From positions 62,001 to 126,000 of the forward strand of contig NZ_CATNLY010000023.1 of NCBI RefSeq assembly GCF_950100655.1: DNA of 64,000 nucleotides. The letters are read 5' to 3'. The stretch is from Pleomorphomonas sp. T1.2MG-36 (lineage in GTDB: Bacteria > Pseudomonadota > Alphaproteobacteria > Rhizobiales > Pleomorphomonadaceae). A program made the position numbers and the translations under genes. A model generated the notes under the pieces. It made no database searches. It was given only the letters and a program-made list of their open reading frames with translations, and was not told the origin of the DNA. Shown piece after piece: positions 18,384-28,736 of the stretch. Position 1 is the stretch's first letter; the number at the start of each line of letters is the position of its first letter.

Positions 18384-20558
18384 TCAGCGCGTCGCGGCAA
18401 ACCAGGGTCGGCGGGGATTGCCGAGCACGCGGCCGGTTTCCTTGAGAACTAGCCCGCCATCGTCGTTCGTCCGAATGTCGTAGGTCAGCGTGCCGGTCAA
18501 GGCGAGCTGGCGCCCGTCGATCAGCGCGCCGGACGGACGGCACCACCGTGGCGCCTCCAGGCCGGACACCACGATGGCGGCAACAGCGCAATCGTCGCCG
18601 AAAGCGAACGGCCGTGTGACGACCGACACCGACGCACGGCCCGTGGCCGCCGGCAAAAGGCAGGCCTCGGCATCGCAGGGGGCATCGCGACCGAGCGGGG
18701 ACAGCCGAGCCGGCTCTATTCCCAGGGCCGCCATCCAGACATCCAGCATGAAGCCACCCTTTTGTCCGACCTTGTGCCAGGCTCCACCCTCCTCGCGGAT
18801 GAGAACCAGCGATCCGTCACCGGCGACGATCAGTCCCGGCGACGGGCCAACAGCGGCGAAGAGGAATCCAAGGAGCACAGGCGCGAGTCCCAGCCACCGT
18901 TTGCGACCACGCCAGAGGCAGATCCACAAGCCGCCGCCGGTGACGGCCAGCATCGTCCAACCCATGGGCCGGCCATAGAGCCCGCCGCCCGGCGTCCAGT
19001 CGGCAACGATGCCGGCAACGACAATCATCGCGTCGATGCCCGAGCCCATCGCGGCGAGCGGCCAGTCTTCCAAGCCCATCGGCATCATCAACGCCGCAAG
19101 GAGCCCCATGGGCATGATCAGGAACGACACCAACGGTTCGGTGACGAGGTTGGCGATCATGCTGAGTGGGGCGAGACGGCCGAAGTGATAGAGCGCCATT
19201 GGCAAGGTGGCGAGACCGGCAACCACCGTGGCGGTCAGCGCGGCCATCAGCCAGAAAGCGAACCGCCGGACCAGCCGCGCCAGCAGACTGACATCCCCGC
19301 CATCCCCCGCCTCATCCCGCCCGGCACGCCAAGCCTCCAGCCCGGCCATCAGCGCGACGACGGCGGCAAAGGACATCTGCGCACCGGGCTCCATCACCGC
19401 TTGCGGCGAGAGCGCCAAAACGATGAGGGCAGCTACGGCGATCACCCTGAGGGACAGGGCGCGGCGGTCGATCAAAACGGCGAACAGCGAGACCGCAACC
19501 ATGATCATCGAGCGTGCCGCCGGCACGTCCATGCCGGAGACGACGAAATAGGCGCCGGTCCCCAGCATCGACAGGGCGGCGGCGATCTTCTTGATCGGCA
19601 GAGTGAGGGCGATGGCCGGAATGAACGCCAGAAAGAGGCGGATTCCGCCGAACAGGAAGGCGGCGACCAAGCTCATGTGCATGCCGGAGATCGACAGCAC
19701 ATGCGAAACGCCGGCGATGCGCATAGCCTCGTTGGTGGCGTCGGATATGCCGGCGCGGTCGCCGACGATCAGCGCCGCCGCTATGGCGCCGGTGTCGCCG
19801 GGAAGGGCGGCGCGGATGCGGCCCGCCGCCGCCACGCGCAGGGTTTCGATGCCACTCAGGAGAACCAGCTTCGTACTGGCCGGAGGCGCCTCCGGCCAAG
19901 GCTTGACCGCGCCATAGGTGAAACCGCTGGCGCCAATCCCCGTAAACCAAGCGACGCGGGCGAAATCGTAACCGCCCGGCAAAGGGGGAGGCATGGGAGG
20001 CGCCAAGCGTGCAAGTGCGACCACCGCCTCGCCCGGCGCAGGCGGCGCACCGCGCGTCGTCACGCGGACGAGAGGCGGCAGGCCGCCCCTTGGAGGCGGA
20101 TCTATCTCCACCGGTTGAATAAGCAGCCTCGCCGCTCCCTTGCCCCGATCCTCGACCGCCACAACATATCCGCGTACCGTCACGGTCCGCTCGAAGGGGA
20201 AAACCGGGTGGGCGGCGAAGCGGGTCATCGCGGCGGCGTGCAGAAATCCGATGCAGGCGAGGCACGCGAGGATAGACGGCAACGACACGAACGGCGACCG
20301 GCGAACGATCACCACGAGCGTTGCCACCATGCCGAGACCGACCAGGGCAAGTTCGACCACCGAGGGCTCGCTTACAGGCGCAAAATAGAACGCCGCACCG
20401 ACGGCGACAGCCACGGGCCACCAAAGAAAACCGCGACCATCGTCGAGGTCGGGCGCGAAGGATTCTCGAAGCGCGGACAGCCTGCGCCGCCACTCCACGC
20501 GGACGGTCGACCGCCCGTGCGCGATGCGCTTGCTACTCGTCTCCGTCCGGACCGTCAC
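18384..20558 (-). CDS. comEC: ComEC/Rec2-family competence membrane protein
   Basis: A 724-residue polytopic protein of the channel that carries single-stranded DNA across the inner membrane. An N-terminal hydrophobic segment and OB-like domain (VTVRGYVVAVEDRGKG) precede the competence domain, whose signature is VSHVLSISGMHMSLVAAFLFG and PAARSMIMVAVSLFAVLIDRRALS. The C-terminal region is short and has no HxHxDH motif, so the metallo-beta-lactamase domain of longer ComEC proteins is missing; this short form is common in alphaproteobacteria. The GTG at 20558 diverges from gltX, and the stop is one base from the convergent cyclase gene. Confidence 0.9.
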   Translation of the reverse strand: MTVRTETSSKRIAHGRSTVRVEWRRRLSALRESFAPDLDDGRGFLWWPVAVAVGAAFYFAPVSEPSVVELALVGLGMVATLVVIVRRSPFVSLPSILACLACIGFLHAAAMTRFAAHPVFPFERTVTVRGYVVAVEDRGKGAARLLIQPVEIDPPPRGGLPPLVRVTTRGAPPAPGEAVVALARLAPPMPPPLPGGYDFARVAWFTGIGASGFTYGAVKPWPEAPPASTKLVLLSGIETLRVAAAGRIRAALPGDTGAIAAALIVGDRAGISDATNEAMRIAGVSHVLSISGMHMSLVAAFLFGGIRLFLAFIPAIALTLPIKKIAAALSMLGTGAYFVVSGMDVPAARSMIMVAVSLFAVLIDRRALSLRVIAVAALIVLALSPQAVMEPGAQMSFAAVVALMAGLEAWRAGRDEAGDGGDVSLLARLVRRFAFWLMAALTATVVAGLATLPMALYHFGRLAPLSMIANLVTEPLVSFLIMPMGLLAALMMPMGLEDWPLAAMGSGIDAMIVVAGIVADWTPGGGLYGRPMGWTMLAVTGGGLWICLWRGRKRWLGLAPVLLGFLFAAVGPSPGLIVAGDGSLVLIREEGGAWHKVGQKGGFMLDVWMAALGIEPARLSPLGRDAPCDAEACLLPAATGRASVSVVTRPFAFGDDCAVAAIVVSGLEAPRWCRPSGALIDGRQLALTGTLTYDIRTNDDGGLVLKETGRVLGNPRRPWFAATR

Positions 20559-20714
20559 AGTCGCCGCCTAATTCGGTTGCTTACGCGGCCATTGCCGCGA
20601 TCTTATTTTGCGAAACGCGCGGCTTTCCTGTAAGACGCCGTCCACGCCATGTCCGGCCGACGACGATCCGCCGTCCCTTCCGGGCCAACCCTGGTATTTT
20701 CGGAACTATTGTCG

Positions 20715-22139
20715 ATGTCCACGCCTGTCGTCACGCGTTTTGCGCCGTCCCCCACCGGTTTTCTGCACATTGGAGGCGCGCGGACGGCGCTGTTCAATTG
20801 GCTTTATTCCAAGCGACACGGCGGCAAGATGCTGCTTCGCATCGAGGACACCGACCGCGAGCGCTCGACGCAAGCGGCGGTTGACGCCATCATCGACGGG
20901 CTGACCTGGCTAGGCCTCACCTGGGAGGGCGAGCCGATCTCCCAGTTCCAGCGGGCCGACCGCCACGCCGACGTGGCGCGCGAGCTGGTCGAGGCGGGCA
21001 AGGCCTATTACTGCTATTGCACGCCCGAGGAGCTCAACGAGATGCGCGAGAGCGCCAAGGCCAACGGCCTGCCGCCGCGCTACGACGGCCGCTGGCGCGA
21101 TCGCAATCCGTCGGAGGCGCCGGCCGGCGTCAAGCCGTCGGTCCGCATCAAGGCGCCCCTCGATGGCGAGACGGTGATCGAGGATGCGGTTCAGGGCACC
21201 GTCACCTTCCCCAACAAGGATCTCGACGACTTCATCATCCTGCGTTCGGACGGAACGCCGACCTACATGCACGCCGTCGTCGTTGACGACCACGACATGG
21301 GCGTTACCCAGATTATCCGTGGCGACGACCATCTGACCAACACGGCTCGCCAGAAGATTATTTATGACGCCCTCGGCTGGGACATGCCGAAGGTGGCGCA
21401 TATCCCGCTGATCCACGGACCGGATGGCGCCAAGCTTTCCAAGCGCCACGGTGCGTTGGGCGTGGAGGCCTATCGCGCCATGGGCTACCTGCCGGTAGCG
21501 CTGCGCAATTATCTGGTCCGTTTGGGCTGGGCGCATGGCGATGCCGAGATCCTCTCCACCGACGAGATGATCGCGCTGTTCGATCTCGAGGGCATCGGCC
21601 GCTCGCCGTCGCGCTTCGACTTCGGCAAGCTCGAGAATCTGAACGGCCACTACATCCGCCAGACGCCGGACGCCGAACTGGTGACCCACGTGGTCGCCCT
21701 GCTCGACCATATTCCCGGCGGTGCGGAGCTGAAGGCGAAACTCGACGAGGACAAGAAGGCACAGCTTGCCGCCGCCATGCCCGGCCTCAAGGAGCGCGCC
21801 AAGACGCTTCTCGAACTGATCGACAACGCCGGCTTCCTGTTTGCCAGCCGCCCGCTGGTTCCGGACGAAAAGGCAGCTGCGCTGCTCGACGCCGCCGGCA
21901 AGACGGCGCTCGCCGACCTGCTGCCCCGGCTTACGGCCCTGCCCGACTGGACCGCAGCGGCTACCGAAGACGTGGTGCGCGCCTATGCCGCCGAGACCGG
22001 CCTCAAGCTCGGCAAGGTGGCGCAGCCGCTCCGGGCCGCAGCCACCGGCCGGACCACGTCGCCGCCGATTTTCGACGTGCTGGCAGTGCTCGGCCGCGAC
22101 GAGGCACTCGGCCGCATCGGCGACGCCCTGGCCGGCTGA
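20715..22139 (+). CDS. gltX: Glutamyl-tRNA synthetase
   Basis: A 474-residue class I aminoacyl-tRNA synthetase charging tRNA-Glu (and possibly tRNA-Gln, given the indirect pathway typical of alphaproteobacteria). HIGH region: [25 protein letters not shown] region: KLSKRHG. The nucleotide-binding segments [10 protein letters not shown] and [12 protein letters not shown] are present. ATG at 20715 begins [15 protein letters not shown]; the open frame extends to 20649 but the added residues are not conserved-looking. Followed by a terminator and then gltA. Confidence 0.97.
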   Translation: MSTPVVTRFAPSPTGFLHIGGARTALFNWLYSKRHGGKMLLRIEDTDRERSTQAAVDAIIDGLTWLGLTWEGEPISQFQRADRHADVARELVEAGKAYYCYCTPEELNEMRESAKANGLPPRYDGRWRDRNPSEAPAGVKPSVRIKAPLDGETVIEDAVQGTVTFPNKDLDDFIILRSDGTPTYMHAVVVDDHDMGVTQIIRGDDHLTNTARQKIIYDALGWDMPKVAHIPLIHGPDGAKLSKRHGALGVEAYRAMGYLPVALRNYLVRLGWAHGDAEILSTDEMIALFDLEGIGRSPSRFDFGKLENLNGHYIRQTPDAELVTHVVALLDHIPGGAELKAKLDEDKKAQLAAAMPGLKERAKTLLELIDNAGFLFASRPLVPDEKAAALLDAAGKTALADLLPRLTALPDWTAAATEDVVRAYAAETGLKLGKVAQPLRAAATGRTTSPPIFDVLAVLGRDEALGRIGDALAG

Positions 22140-22164
22140 ACGACACGGAAGGTTCAAGATGACA

Positions 22165-22198
22165 AACCCCGCCCCGGTCTGACCGCGGCGGGGTTTTT
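22165..22198 (+). terminator. Terminator after gltX
   Basis: Arms aaccccgcc (22165-22173) and ggcggggtt (22187-22195) with a 13-base loop lead into TTTTT. Confidence 0.9.
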
Positions 22199-22502
22199 CA
22201 CTTCCTTGCGAGGAGCAGCGCGGAAGCGAGAAAGCCTCCTCGTCCTAGGCAACCGAGACCCAAGCCTCAGACGGGGAAAAGCTTACCGGAACAACAACTC
22301 ACCCTTCCGGGTGCGGTTCCGTGCCTCCGCCGAAATGGCAGGGCTGACCAACAATTCGACGGCTTGCCGGAGTAGGGATTTTCCGCTACGTGAAGATCGA
22401 CATGCGACTGGGAGGTTGGATGGCAGTTTACGTAAACGTAATCGCTTTGTCCCACCCCTCATTGGCCTGGTCCACCTGATCACCTCTTGGAGATCCGACC
22501 GA
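22199..22502 (+). other. Promoter and leader region of gltA
   Basis: A 304-base non-coding spacer. A possible promoter is TTGCCG (22364-22369), 17 bases, TACGTG (22387-22392), which would leave a leader of about 100 bases. I see no known riboswitch or clear operator. Confidence 0.4.
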
Positions 22503-23795
<1,293 letters not shown>

Positions 23796-23821
23796 GCTTC
23801 GGGCTGAAGTCCGACAAAGAG

Positions 23822-23850
23822 ACCTCCGGCGGCGACGCCGGAGGTTTTTT
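23822..23850 (+). terminator. Terminator after gltA
   Basis: A perfect 10-bp stem, acctccggcg (23822-23831) and cgccggaggt (23836-23845), with loop GCGA and then TTTTT. It ends 24 bases before the convergent lpxB stop. Confidence 0.93.
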
Positions 23851-23873
23851 CATGTCCATGCTGAAGGCGATAG

Positions 23874-25058
23874 TCAGCCAGCGAGGCGCAGGACCACCGA
23901 GGCGGCCGTGTCGGCGGCAGGGCGGCCGTCCGGCAGCGCCATCACCTCGCGCAGCCGCGCGAAGGCGGCAAGCTGGGCGGCGCGCGCGGGCGTGTCGGCA
24001 AGGAGCGAAGCGAGTTCGTCGGCAAGCCGTTCCGGCGCCAGGTCCGGATCGAGGAACTCCGGGCTCGCCTTCTCGCCCAGTATGATGTTGGCAAGACCGA
24101 ACATGGTGATGTTCACCAGCCCCGGGATGCGGCGCGCGATGTCGGAAATGACCCGGAACAGCGGATCGCGTGCATAGGCGATCACGGAGGGCACGCCGGC
24201 GAGTGCCAGTTCCAGCGTTACCGTCCCGGACGTGGCAAGCGCCGCATGCCCCGAACGGAAGGCTGCCCACTTCTCGGCCTCGCCGGTGATGACGGTCGGG
24301 CGAACCGCCCAGTTCGCCGTCTCCCGTTCTATGCGACCTCGCAGCCGGTCGACGGCAGGCAGAACGGCGCGGAAAGCCAACCCGCGCGCCGACAGGACAT
24401 CGAGAACGCTGCCGTAGAGCGCCAGCATGCGGTCGACCTCGCCCGACCGGCTGCCGGGCAGCACCAGCAGCGTCGGATGCTCAGTTTCCCCTAAGGGAAG
24501 CCGCTCGCCGGGCACCGCCGTCAGCTGTTCGGGCCGGTCGATCAGCGGGTGACCGACGTATGTCGCCTCTGGGCCCTTCAGACAGGCCAGGACAGCCGGC
24601 TCGAATGGCAGCAGCGTCAGCACATGATCGACGTAGGCGGCCATCCTGCGCGCTCTGTTGGGCCGCCAGGCCCAAACGGATGGGCAGACGTAGTCGATGA
24701 TGGGCAACTTCGGCAGCGCAGCCCGGACGTCACGCGCCACACGATGCGTGAAGTCGGGACTGTCGATGATGACAAGCACATCCGGCCGCCCGGCTATGAC
24801 CGCACCGGCAGTCTCGGCGGTACGAAGCTGGATGAGCGGCAGCCGCTTCACGACCGGCCCGAAGCCCATGACGGCAATGTCATGTAAGGAGAAGAGGCTC
24901 GGCATCCCCTCGGCGGCCATACGGTCGCCGCCAACGCCGAAGAACTCGACCCGACGCGGCGACAGCCGCTTCATCGCCGCCATCAACCGGGCGCCGAGTT
25001 GGTCGCCGGATTCCTCGCCGACGACGATGGCGACGCGGAGCGGCGAACTCTCGCTCAT
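23874..25058 (-). CDS. lpxB: Lipid-A-disaccharide synthase
   Basis: A 394-residue GT-B glycosyltransferase that joins UDP-2,3-diacylglucosamine and lipid X into the lipid A disaccharide at the inner face of the membrane. It starts MSESSPLRVAIVVGEESGDQLG; further family segments are FFGVGGDRM, DYVCPSVWAWRPNRARRM, VGHPLIDR, LPGSRSGEVDRML and ATSGTVTLELAL. The ATG overlaps the lpxI stop by four bases (ATGA), so translation is coupled. It is the last gene of the lipid A cluster and faces gltA. Confidence 0.97.
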   Translation of the reverse strand: MSESSPLRVAIVVGEESGDQLGARLMAAMKRLSPRRVEFFGVGGDRMAAEGMPSLFSLHDIAVMGFGPVVKRLPLIQLRTAETAGAVIAGRPDVLVIIDSPDFTHRVARDVRAALPKLPIIDYVCPSVWAWRPNRARRMAAYVDHVLTLLPFEPAVLACLKGPEATYVGHPLIDRPEQLTAVPGERLPLGETEHPTLLVLPGSRSGEVDRMLALYGSVLDVLSARGLAFRAVLPAVDRLRGRIERETANWAVRPTVITGEAEKWAAFRSGHAALATSGTVTLELALAGVPSVIAYARDPLFRVISDIARRIPGLVNITMFGLANIILGEKASPEFLDPDLAPERLADELASLLADTPARAAQLAAFARLREVMALPDGRPAADTAASVVLRLAG

Positions 25059-25927
25059 GACGTGCCGCCCGAGAACGATCGAACCTGCAGGAACAGTCGG
25101 GCCGCATCCGCCGCCGCGACCGTGGCAGGCCGGTCGACGATCATGACCCGCCCGGATTCCACGACAATGCCGGCAAGCCCCGCGGCCACCGCCATCTCGA
25201 CCGTCCGAGGCCCGATGGTCGGCAGATCGACGCGAAGGTCCTGCTGAGGCTTGGCCGCTTTCACCAGCACGCCGGAGCGGTGGGCCGCCTTGAGCCTGCC
25301 GCGCTTTCTGAGGTCGGCCACGCGTTGCAGGAGTTCGTCGGTTCCCTCGATGCCTTCGACGGCGACGACCCGGCCCGATATCGCCACCACGGCTTGCCCG
25401 ATATCGAGTCGACCGAGCGACAACGACGCCTCGACACCTTTGGCAATATCCGCCTCGGCATCGTCGCTGGGCTTGAAACGGCCGAGGTTGCCGCTTCCGC
25501 CGACGAGTTCGGGCGCCACTTCATGCGCGCCGACGACGCGATAGCCGCGATCCTCAAGGAAGCGGACGACGTTCTTCAGTACGGTGTCGTCGCCGCCGAC
25601 CATGAGAGACAGGATTTTCGGCAAGCTCAGCACGGCGCCAAGATCGACGCGGATCGCCGAAAAGTCCGGCCGATTGACGGCGCCGCAGATCACCACTTCG
25701 CCGACGCGTTCGCGCGCCAGGAGGTCGAACAGCCTGCCGATCTCGCCCCAGCGCAGCCAATGGTGGTGAAAGGCCTCGATGTCCAGATCGGCCTCGCCGA
25801 CGATGCCGAACACCGCGACGGGTCGCCCCGCCGCTTCGGCCGCCCGCGCCACGACGACCGGGACGCTACCGCCGCCGGCGATGATGCCCAGGGCCGGGCG
25901 GTCGGAAGCGGTGGCCGCCCGGCTCAT
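25055..25927 (-). CDS. lpxI: UDP-2,3-diacylglucosamine pyrophosphatase, LpxI type
   Basis: A 290-residue hydrolase that releases UMP to make lipid X. This is the LpxI (former DUF1009) family that replaces LpxH in most alphaproteobacteria. Visible family segments: GIIAGGGSVPVVVARAA, VVICGAVNRPDF, KGVEASLSLGRLDIGQAVV, KAAKPQQDLRVDLPTIGPRT. It starts four bases inside the lpxA end (ATGA) and likewise overlaps lpxB, placing it exactly between the enzymes before and after its step. No lpxH is present in the window. Confidence 0.96.
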   Translation of the reverse strand: MSRAATASDRPALGIIAGGGSVPVVVARAAEAAGRPVAVFGIVGEADLDIEAFHHHWLRWGEIGRLFDLLARERVGEVVICGAVNRPDFSAIRVDLGAVLSLPKILSLMVGGDDTVLKNVVRFLEDRGYRVVGAHEVAPELVGGSGNLGRFKPSDDAEADIAKGVEASLSLGRLDIGQAVVAISGRVVAVEGIEGTDELLQRVADLRKRGRLKAAHRSGVLVKAAKPQQDLRVDLPTIGPRTVEMAVAAGLAGIVVESGRVMIVDRPATVAAADAARLFLQVRSFSGGTS

Positions 25928-26730
25928 TCGGCCTCGCCGTCGCGGCTGCGCGGCGTACAGATGGCCCGGTCGCCGCCCGCCCGGATGAACTCGACCATAC
26001 GATCGACCAACCGACTGCCGCCGTAGATATCGACGACGCGTTCGAGGCGCGCGGAGAGGGGATCGTCACCTTCGAACAGCAGCTTGTAGGCATTACGCAA
26101 CGCGTGGATATCGTCGCGCGGGTAGTTGGCGCGCCTGAGGCCGACGAGATTCAGGCCGCCGAGACGGGCCCGATTGCCGGTGACCATGCCGAAGGGAATG
26201 ACGTCGTTCTCGACGCCGGTCATGCCCCCGACCATCACGCCCTCGCCGATGCGAACCCACTGGTGCACGGCGCTCAGCCCACCCAGAATGGCGTTGTCAC
26301 CAATATGGACGTGGCCGCCAAGCGTGGCGCAATTGACCAGGATCACGTTGTTGCCGACCACGCAGTCATGGGCGACGTGGGCGTTGGCCATCAGAAGACA
26401 GTTCGAGCCGACGCGCGTCAGCATGCCGCCACCTTCGGTACCGAGATGCAGCGTCACGCATTCGCGGATCACCGTCTTCTCGCCGACTTCCAGCCGACTC
26501 GGCTCGCCGTGGTATTTGAGGTCCTGGGGGACCATGCCGACGGTGGCATGGGGGAACACAGTGACGCCGGCGCCTAGCGTCGTCCGTCCGTCCACCACCG
26601 TGTGCGCATGCAGCACCACGCCATCGCCAAGCCGAACATTGGGGCCGACAACGGCAAAGGGGCCAATGCTGACGCCTTCGCCAATCTCTGCGGCCGGGTC
26701 GACAACAGCTGTGGGGTGAATGGTACGCAT
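25924..26730 (-). CDS. lpxA: UDP-N-acetylglucosamine O-acyltransferase
   Basis: A 268-residue left-handed beta-helix enzyme doing the first committed lipid A step: transfer of a hydroxyacyl chain from ACP to UDP-GlcNAc. The hexapeptide repeats run from IHPTAVVDPAAEIGEGVSIG onward, and the catalytic His sits in MANAHVAHDCVVGN. The C-terminal helical domain (RRANYPRDDIHALRNAYKLL) matches LpxA. It is coupled by ATGA to lpxI. A 118-base spacer separates it from fabZ upstream, with no terminator seen. Confidence 0.97.
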   Translation of the reverse strand: MRTIHPTAVVDPAAEIGEGVSIGPFAVVGPNVRLGDGVVLHAHTVVDGRTTLGAGVTVFPHATVGMVPQDLKYHGEPSRLEVGEKTVIRECVTLHLGTEGGGMLTRVGSNCLLMANAHVAHDCVVGNNVILVNCATLGGHVHIGDNAILGGLSAVHQWVRIGEGVMVGGMTGVENDVIPFGMVTGNRARLGGLNLVGLRRANYPRDDIHALRNAYKLLFEGDDPLSARLERVVDIYGGSRLVDRMVEFIRAGGDRAICTPRSRDGEAE

Positions 26731-26848
26731 GCAGATGATTCCTCGACGGCGACGCGGCGTTAGCCACCCGTTTCCCTATAGCCTCGGTTGCCGGCGAAGG
26801 GCCGCAATTTATGTTTCAGCGTATTACGGCACATCGCGGCATCAGCCG

Positions 26849-27346
26849 TCAGGCGTTCACCAGCATGGCGCTGAGCTCAGCCTCGGCAACCTTGGTGCCG
26901 GCAACGATTGCCGTCGCCTCGAACCACCACATGTTGGCGCGCTTCTTGGTCTTGCGCACATGATACTCGACCACATCGCCCGGCTCGACTGGCTTGCGGA
27001 ACTTCACCTTGTCGATGGTCATGAAGTAGACCAGCTTCGGCGCCATCCCGTCCGTCGCTCTGACGCAGATGGCCCCAGCCGTCTGAGCCATGCCCTCGAT
27101 CATCAGCACGCCCGGCATGACCGGCGCGTTGGGGAAGTGGCCCTGGAACTGCGGCTCGTTGATGGTGACGTTCTTGATGCCGATGGCCGAATTATCGCCG
27201 TCGATCTCGATGATCCGGTCGATCATCATGAACGGGAAGCGGTGCGGCAAGGCCTTCAGAAGCGCATGGATATCCATGGCCCCCAAGGTGCCCTTGGCTT
27301 GCGTTCCGGCTTCGGCCGGTGCCGTTGCGGTGTCGGTTTCGCTCAC
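26849..27346 (-). CDS. fabZ: (3R)-hydroxyacyl-ACP dehydratase
   Basis: A 165-residue hot-dog-fold dehydratase of type II fatty acid synthesis. Catalytic His is in [12 protein letters not shown] and the acidic residue follows in LMIEGMAQ. The likely start is GTG at 27346, which forms a GTGA overlap with the lpxD stop and has GGGACGA upstream; this gives a 25-residue Ala/Thr-rich N-terminal extension before the conserved [16 protein letters not shown]. An alternative ATG would start at that MDIH. Its product competes with lpxA/lpxD for hydroxyacyl-ACP, which explains why the genes are clustered. Confidence 0.95.
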   Translation of the reverse strand: MSETDTATAPAEAGTQAKGTLGAMDIHALLKALPHRFPFMMIDRIIEIDGDNSAIGIKNVTINEPQFQGHFPNAPVMPGVLMIEGMAQTAGAICVRATDGMAPKLVYFMTIDKVKFRKPVEPGDVVEYHVRKTKKRANMWWFEATAIVAGTKVAEAELSAMLVNA

Positions 27347-28398
27347 GTTTCGTCCCTTCCCGTCGCCTGCTTCACGGCCCTCTTCAAGGCCATCTGCTCC
27401 TTGGTCCACTCCCGGATCGGCTTCGCCGGATTACCAACGTAGCGCGTCCCCGCGGGAATGCTGTCCTTCACCATGGCGCCCCCCGAAATCTGGGCGCCCA
27501 TACCAATGCGAATGTGCCCGGCAAGTCCCGTATGACCGCCGATCGCCACGAAATCCTCAAGTTGCGTCGAACCGGAGATGCCGACCTGGGCTACCAGCAC
27601 GCAATGCCGGCCAACCTCGACGTTATGGCCGATCTGCACGCCGTTATCGATCTTTGTACCCTCGCCGATCACCGTGTCTCGGTTGGAGCCGCGATCGATG
27701 GTCACATTGGCACCGATCTCTACGTCGTCCTGGATGACCACCCGACCGATCTGCGGCACCTTGAGATGGCCACGCGGCCCCATCGCGAAGCCGAAGCCGT
27801 CCTGACCGATACGGGTGCCAGGATGAATGATGACGCGGTTGCCGACGAGCGCATATTGCAGCGTCACGCCAGCGCCGATATAGCCGTCGCGCCCGAAGCG
27901 CACGCCGCGCCCGACGACGGCATTGGCCGACACGACACTGCCGGCACCAATCTCGGCGCCAGCGCCGATGACGGCACCCGGCTCGACCGTTACTCCCTCT
28001 TCCAGACGTGCCGTGGGATGCACGGTCGCCTGTGGCGAGATTCCCGCTTCGCCGAACGCCCCTTTCAGGCGGAAGGCATCCGGGAACAGCGCCTGCATGA
28101 TCATCGCCATGGCCCGGTAGGGCTGCTGAGCCACCACGACAGCCGCGTTCTCGGGGGCATCGGCGACATGGGCGGCCGAACAGATGACGACCGACGCGCG
28201 CGTCTCGCGAAACGCGGCGATGTAGTGGGGATTGTCGAGGAAGGACAGATCGCCCGGCCCGGCCTGATCGAGGGCGGCCACGCACCCGATGGCGATCTCG
28301 CCATCGCCCCGCGCAACTTCGCCGCCGGCTATGCGCGCCACCTCTGCAAGCTTGATCGGCCCGGAAGGCGCGAAGAATACTGGATCGGTCATGACCAC
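27343..28398 (-). CDS. lpxD: UDP-3-O-acylglucosamine N-acyltransferase
   Basis: A 351-residue trimeric beta-helix enzyme that adds the second hydroxyacyl chain in lipid A synthesis. It has the N-terminal uridine-binding domain ([20 protein letters not shown]), then many hexapeptide repeats ([20 protein letters not shown]) and the catalytic His in [17 protein letters not shown] at 28398 has AAGGA at good spacing; ATG at 28392 is two codons inside. It starts about 290 bases after the bamA terminator, so it probably has its own promoter. Confidence 0.96.
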   Translation of the reverse strand: MVMTDPVFFAPSGPIKLAEVARIAGGEVARGDGEIAIGCVAALDQAGPGDLSFLDNPHYIAAFRETRASVVICSAAHVADAPENAAVVVAQQPYRAMAMIMQALFPDAFRLKGAFGEAGISPQATVHPTARLEEGVTVEPGAVIGAGAEIGAGSVVSANAVVGRGVRFGRDGYIGAGVTLQYALVGNRVIIHPGTRIGQDGFGFAMGPRGHLKVPQIGRVVIQDDVEIGANVTIDRGSNRDTVIGEGTKIDNGVQIGHNVEVGRHCVLVAQVGISGSTQLEDFVAIGGHTGLAGHIRIGMGAQISGGAMVKDSIPAGTRYVGNPAKPIREWTKEQMALKRAVKQATGRDET

Positions 28399-28736
28399 AC
28401 CCGCTCGTCCTTACCGGTCACGAACCGCACCGGACGCGCGCCTTCCTTCTTCGTTTCGGCTCAAGCATCACTGGCTCTGAGGCCGTTCGGCTCGCCGTTC
28501 GACCGGCCGCGATGTCACCGGAATGGAAGGCATTAGCCACTGCTTCGGGCCGGTGTCAACCGATGGCATGGCGCGAATGACGCGGAGAAAGCGAGTTGTG
28601 GAGCAATCACGGCCTAGCCGAAGCCTGTTAGCCACTTCAGCCCGAGCCAAACACCGTGAGACCTCTGTCCGGTCCCCGGACAATACAAAACCGCCGCGCT
28701 TTTGGCGCGGCGGTCGATAGCTTGGAAGGACTGGCC
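28399..28736 (-). other. 338-base spacer between bamA and lpxD
   Basis: It holds the bamA terminator (28685-28714) and presumably the promoter of the lpxD-fabZ-lpxA-lpxI-lpxB unit, but I could not place -35/-10 boxes with confidence. No convincing ORF is present. Confidence 0.5.
28685..28714 (-). terminator. Terminator after bamA
   Basis: Minus-strand arms ACCGCCGCGC (28714-28705) and GCGCGGCGGT (28699-28690) enclose CAAAA and lead into TTTG. It starts 23 bases after the bamA stop. Confidence 0.88.

Noticed and set aside
18762..20633. A 623-codon plus-strand frame inside comEC
   Set aside because: Antisense, Arg/Gln/His-rich, no family similarity.
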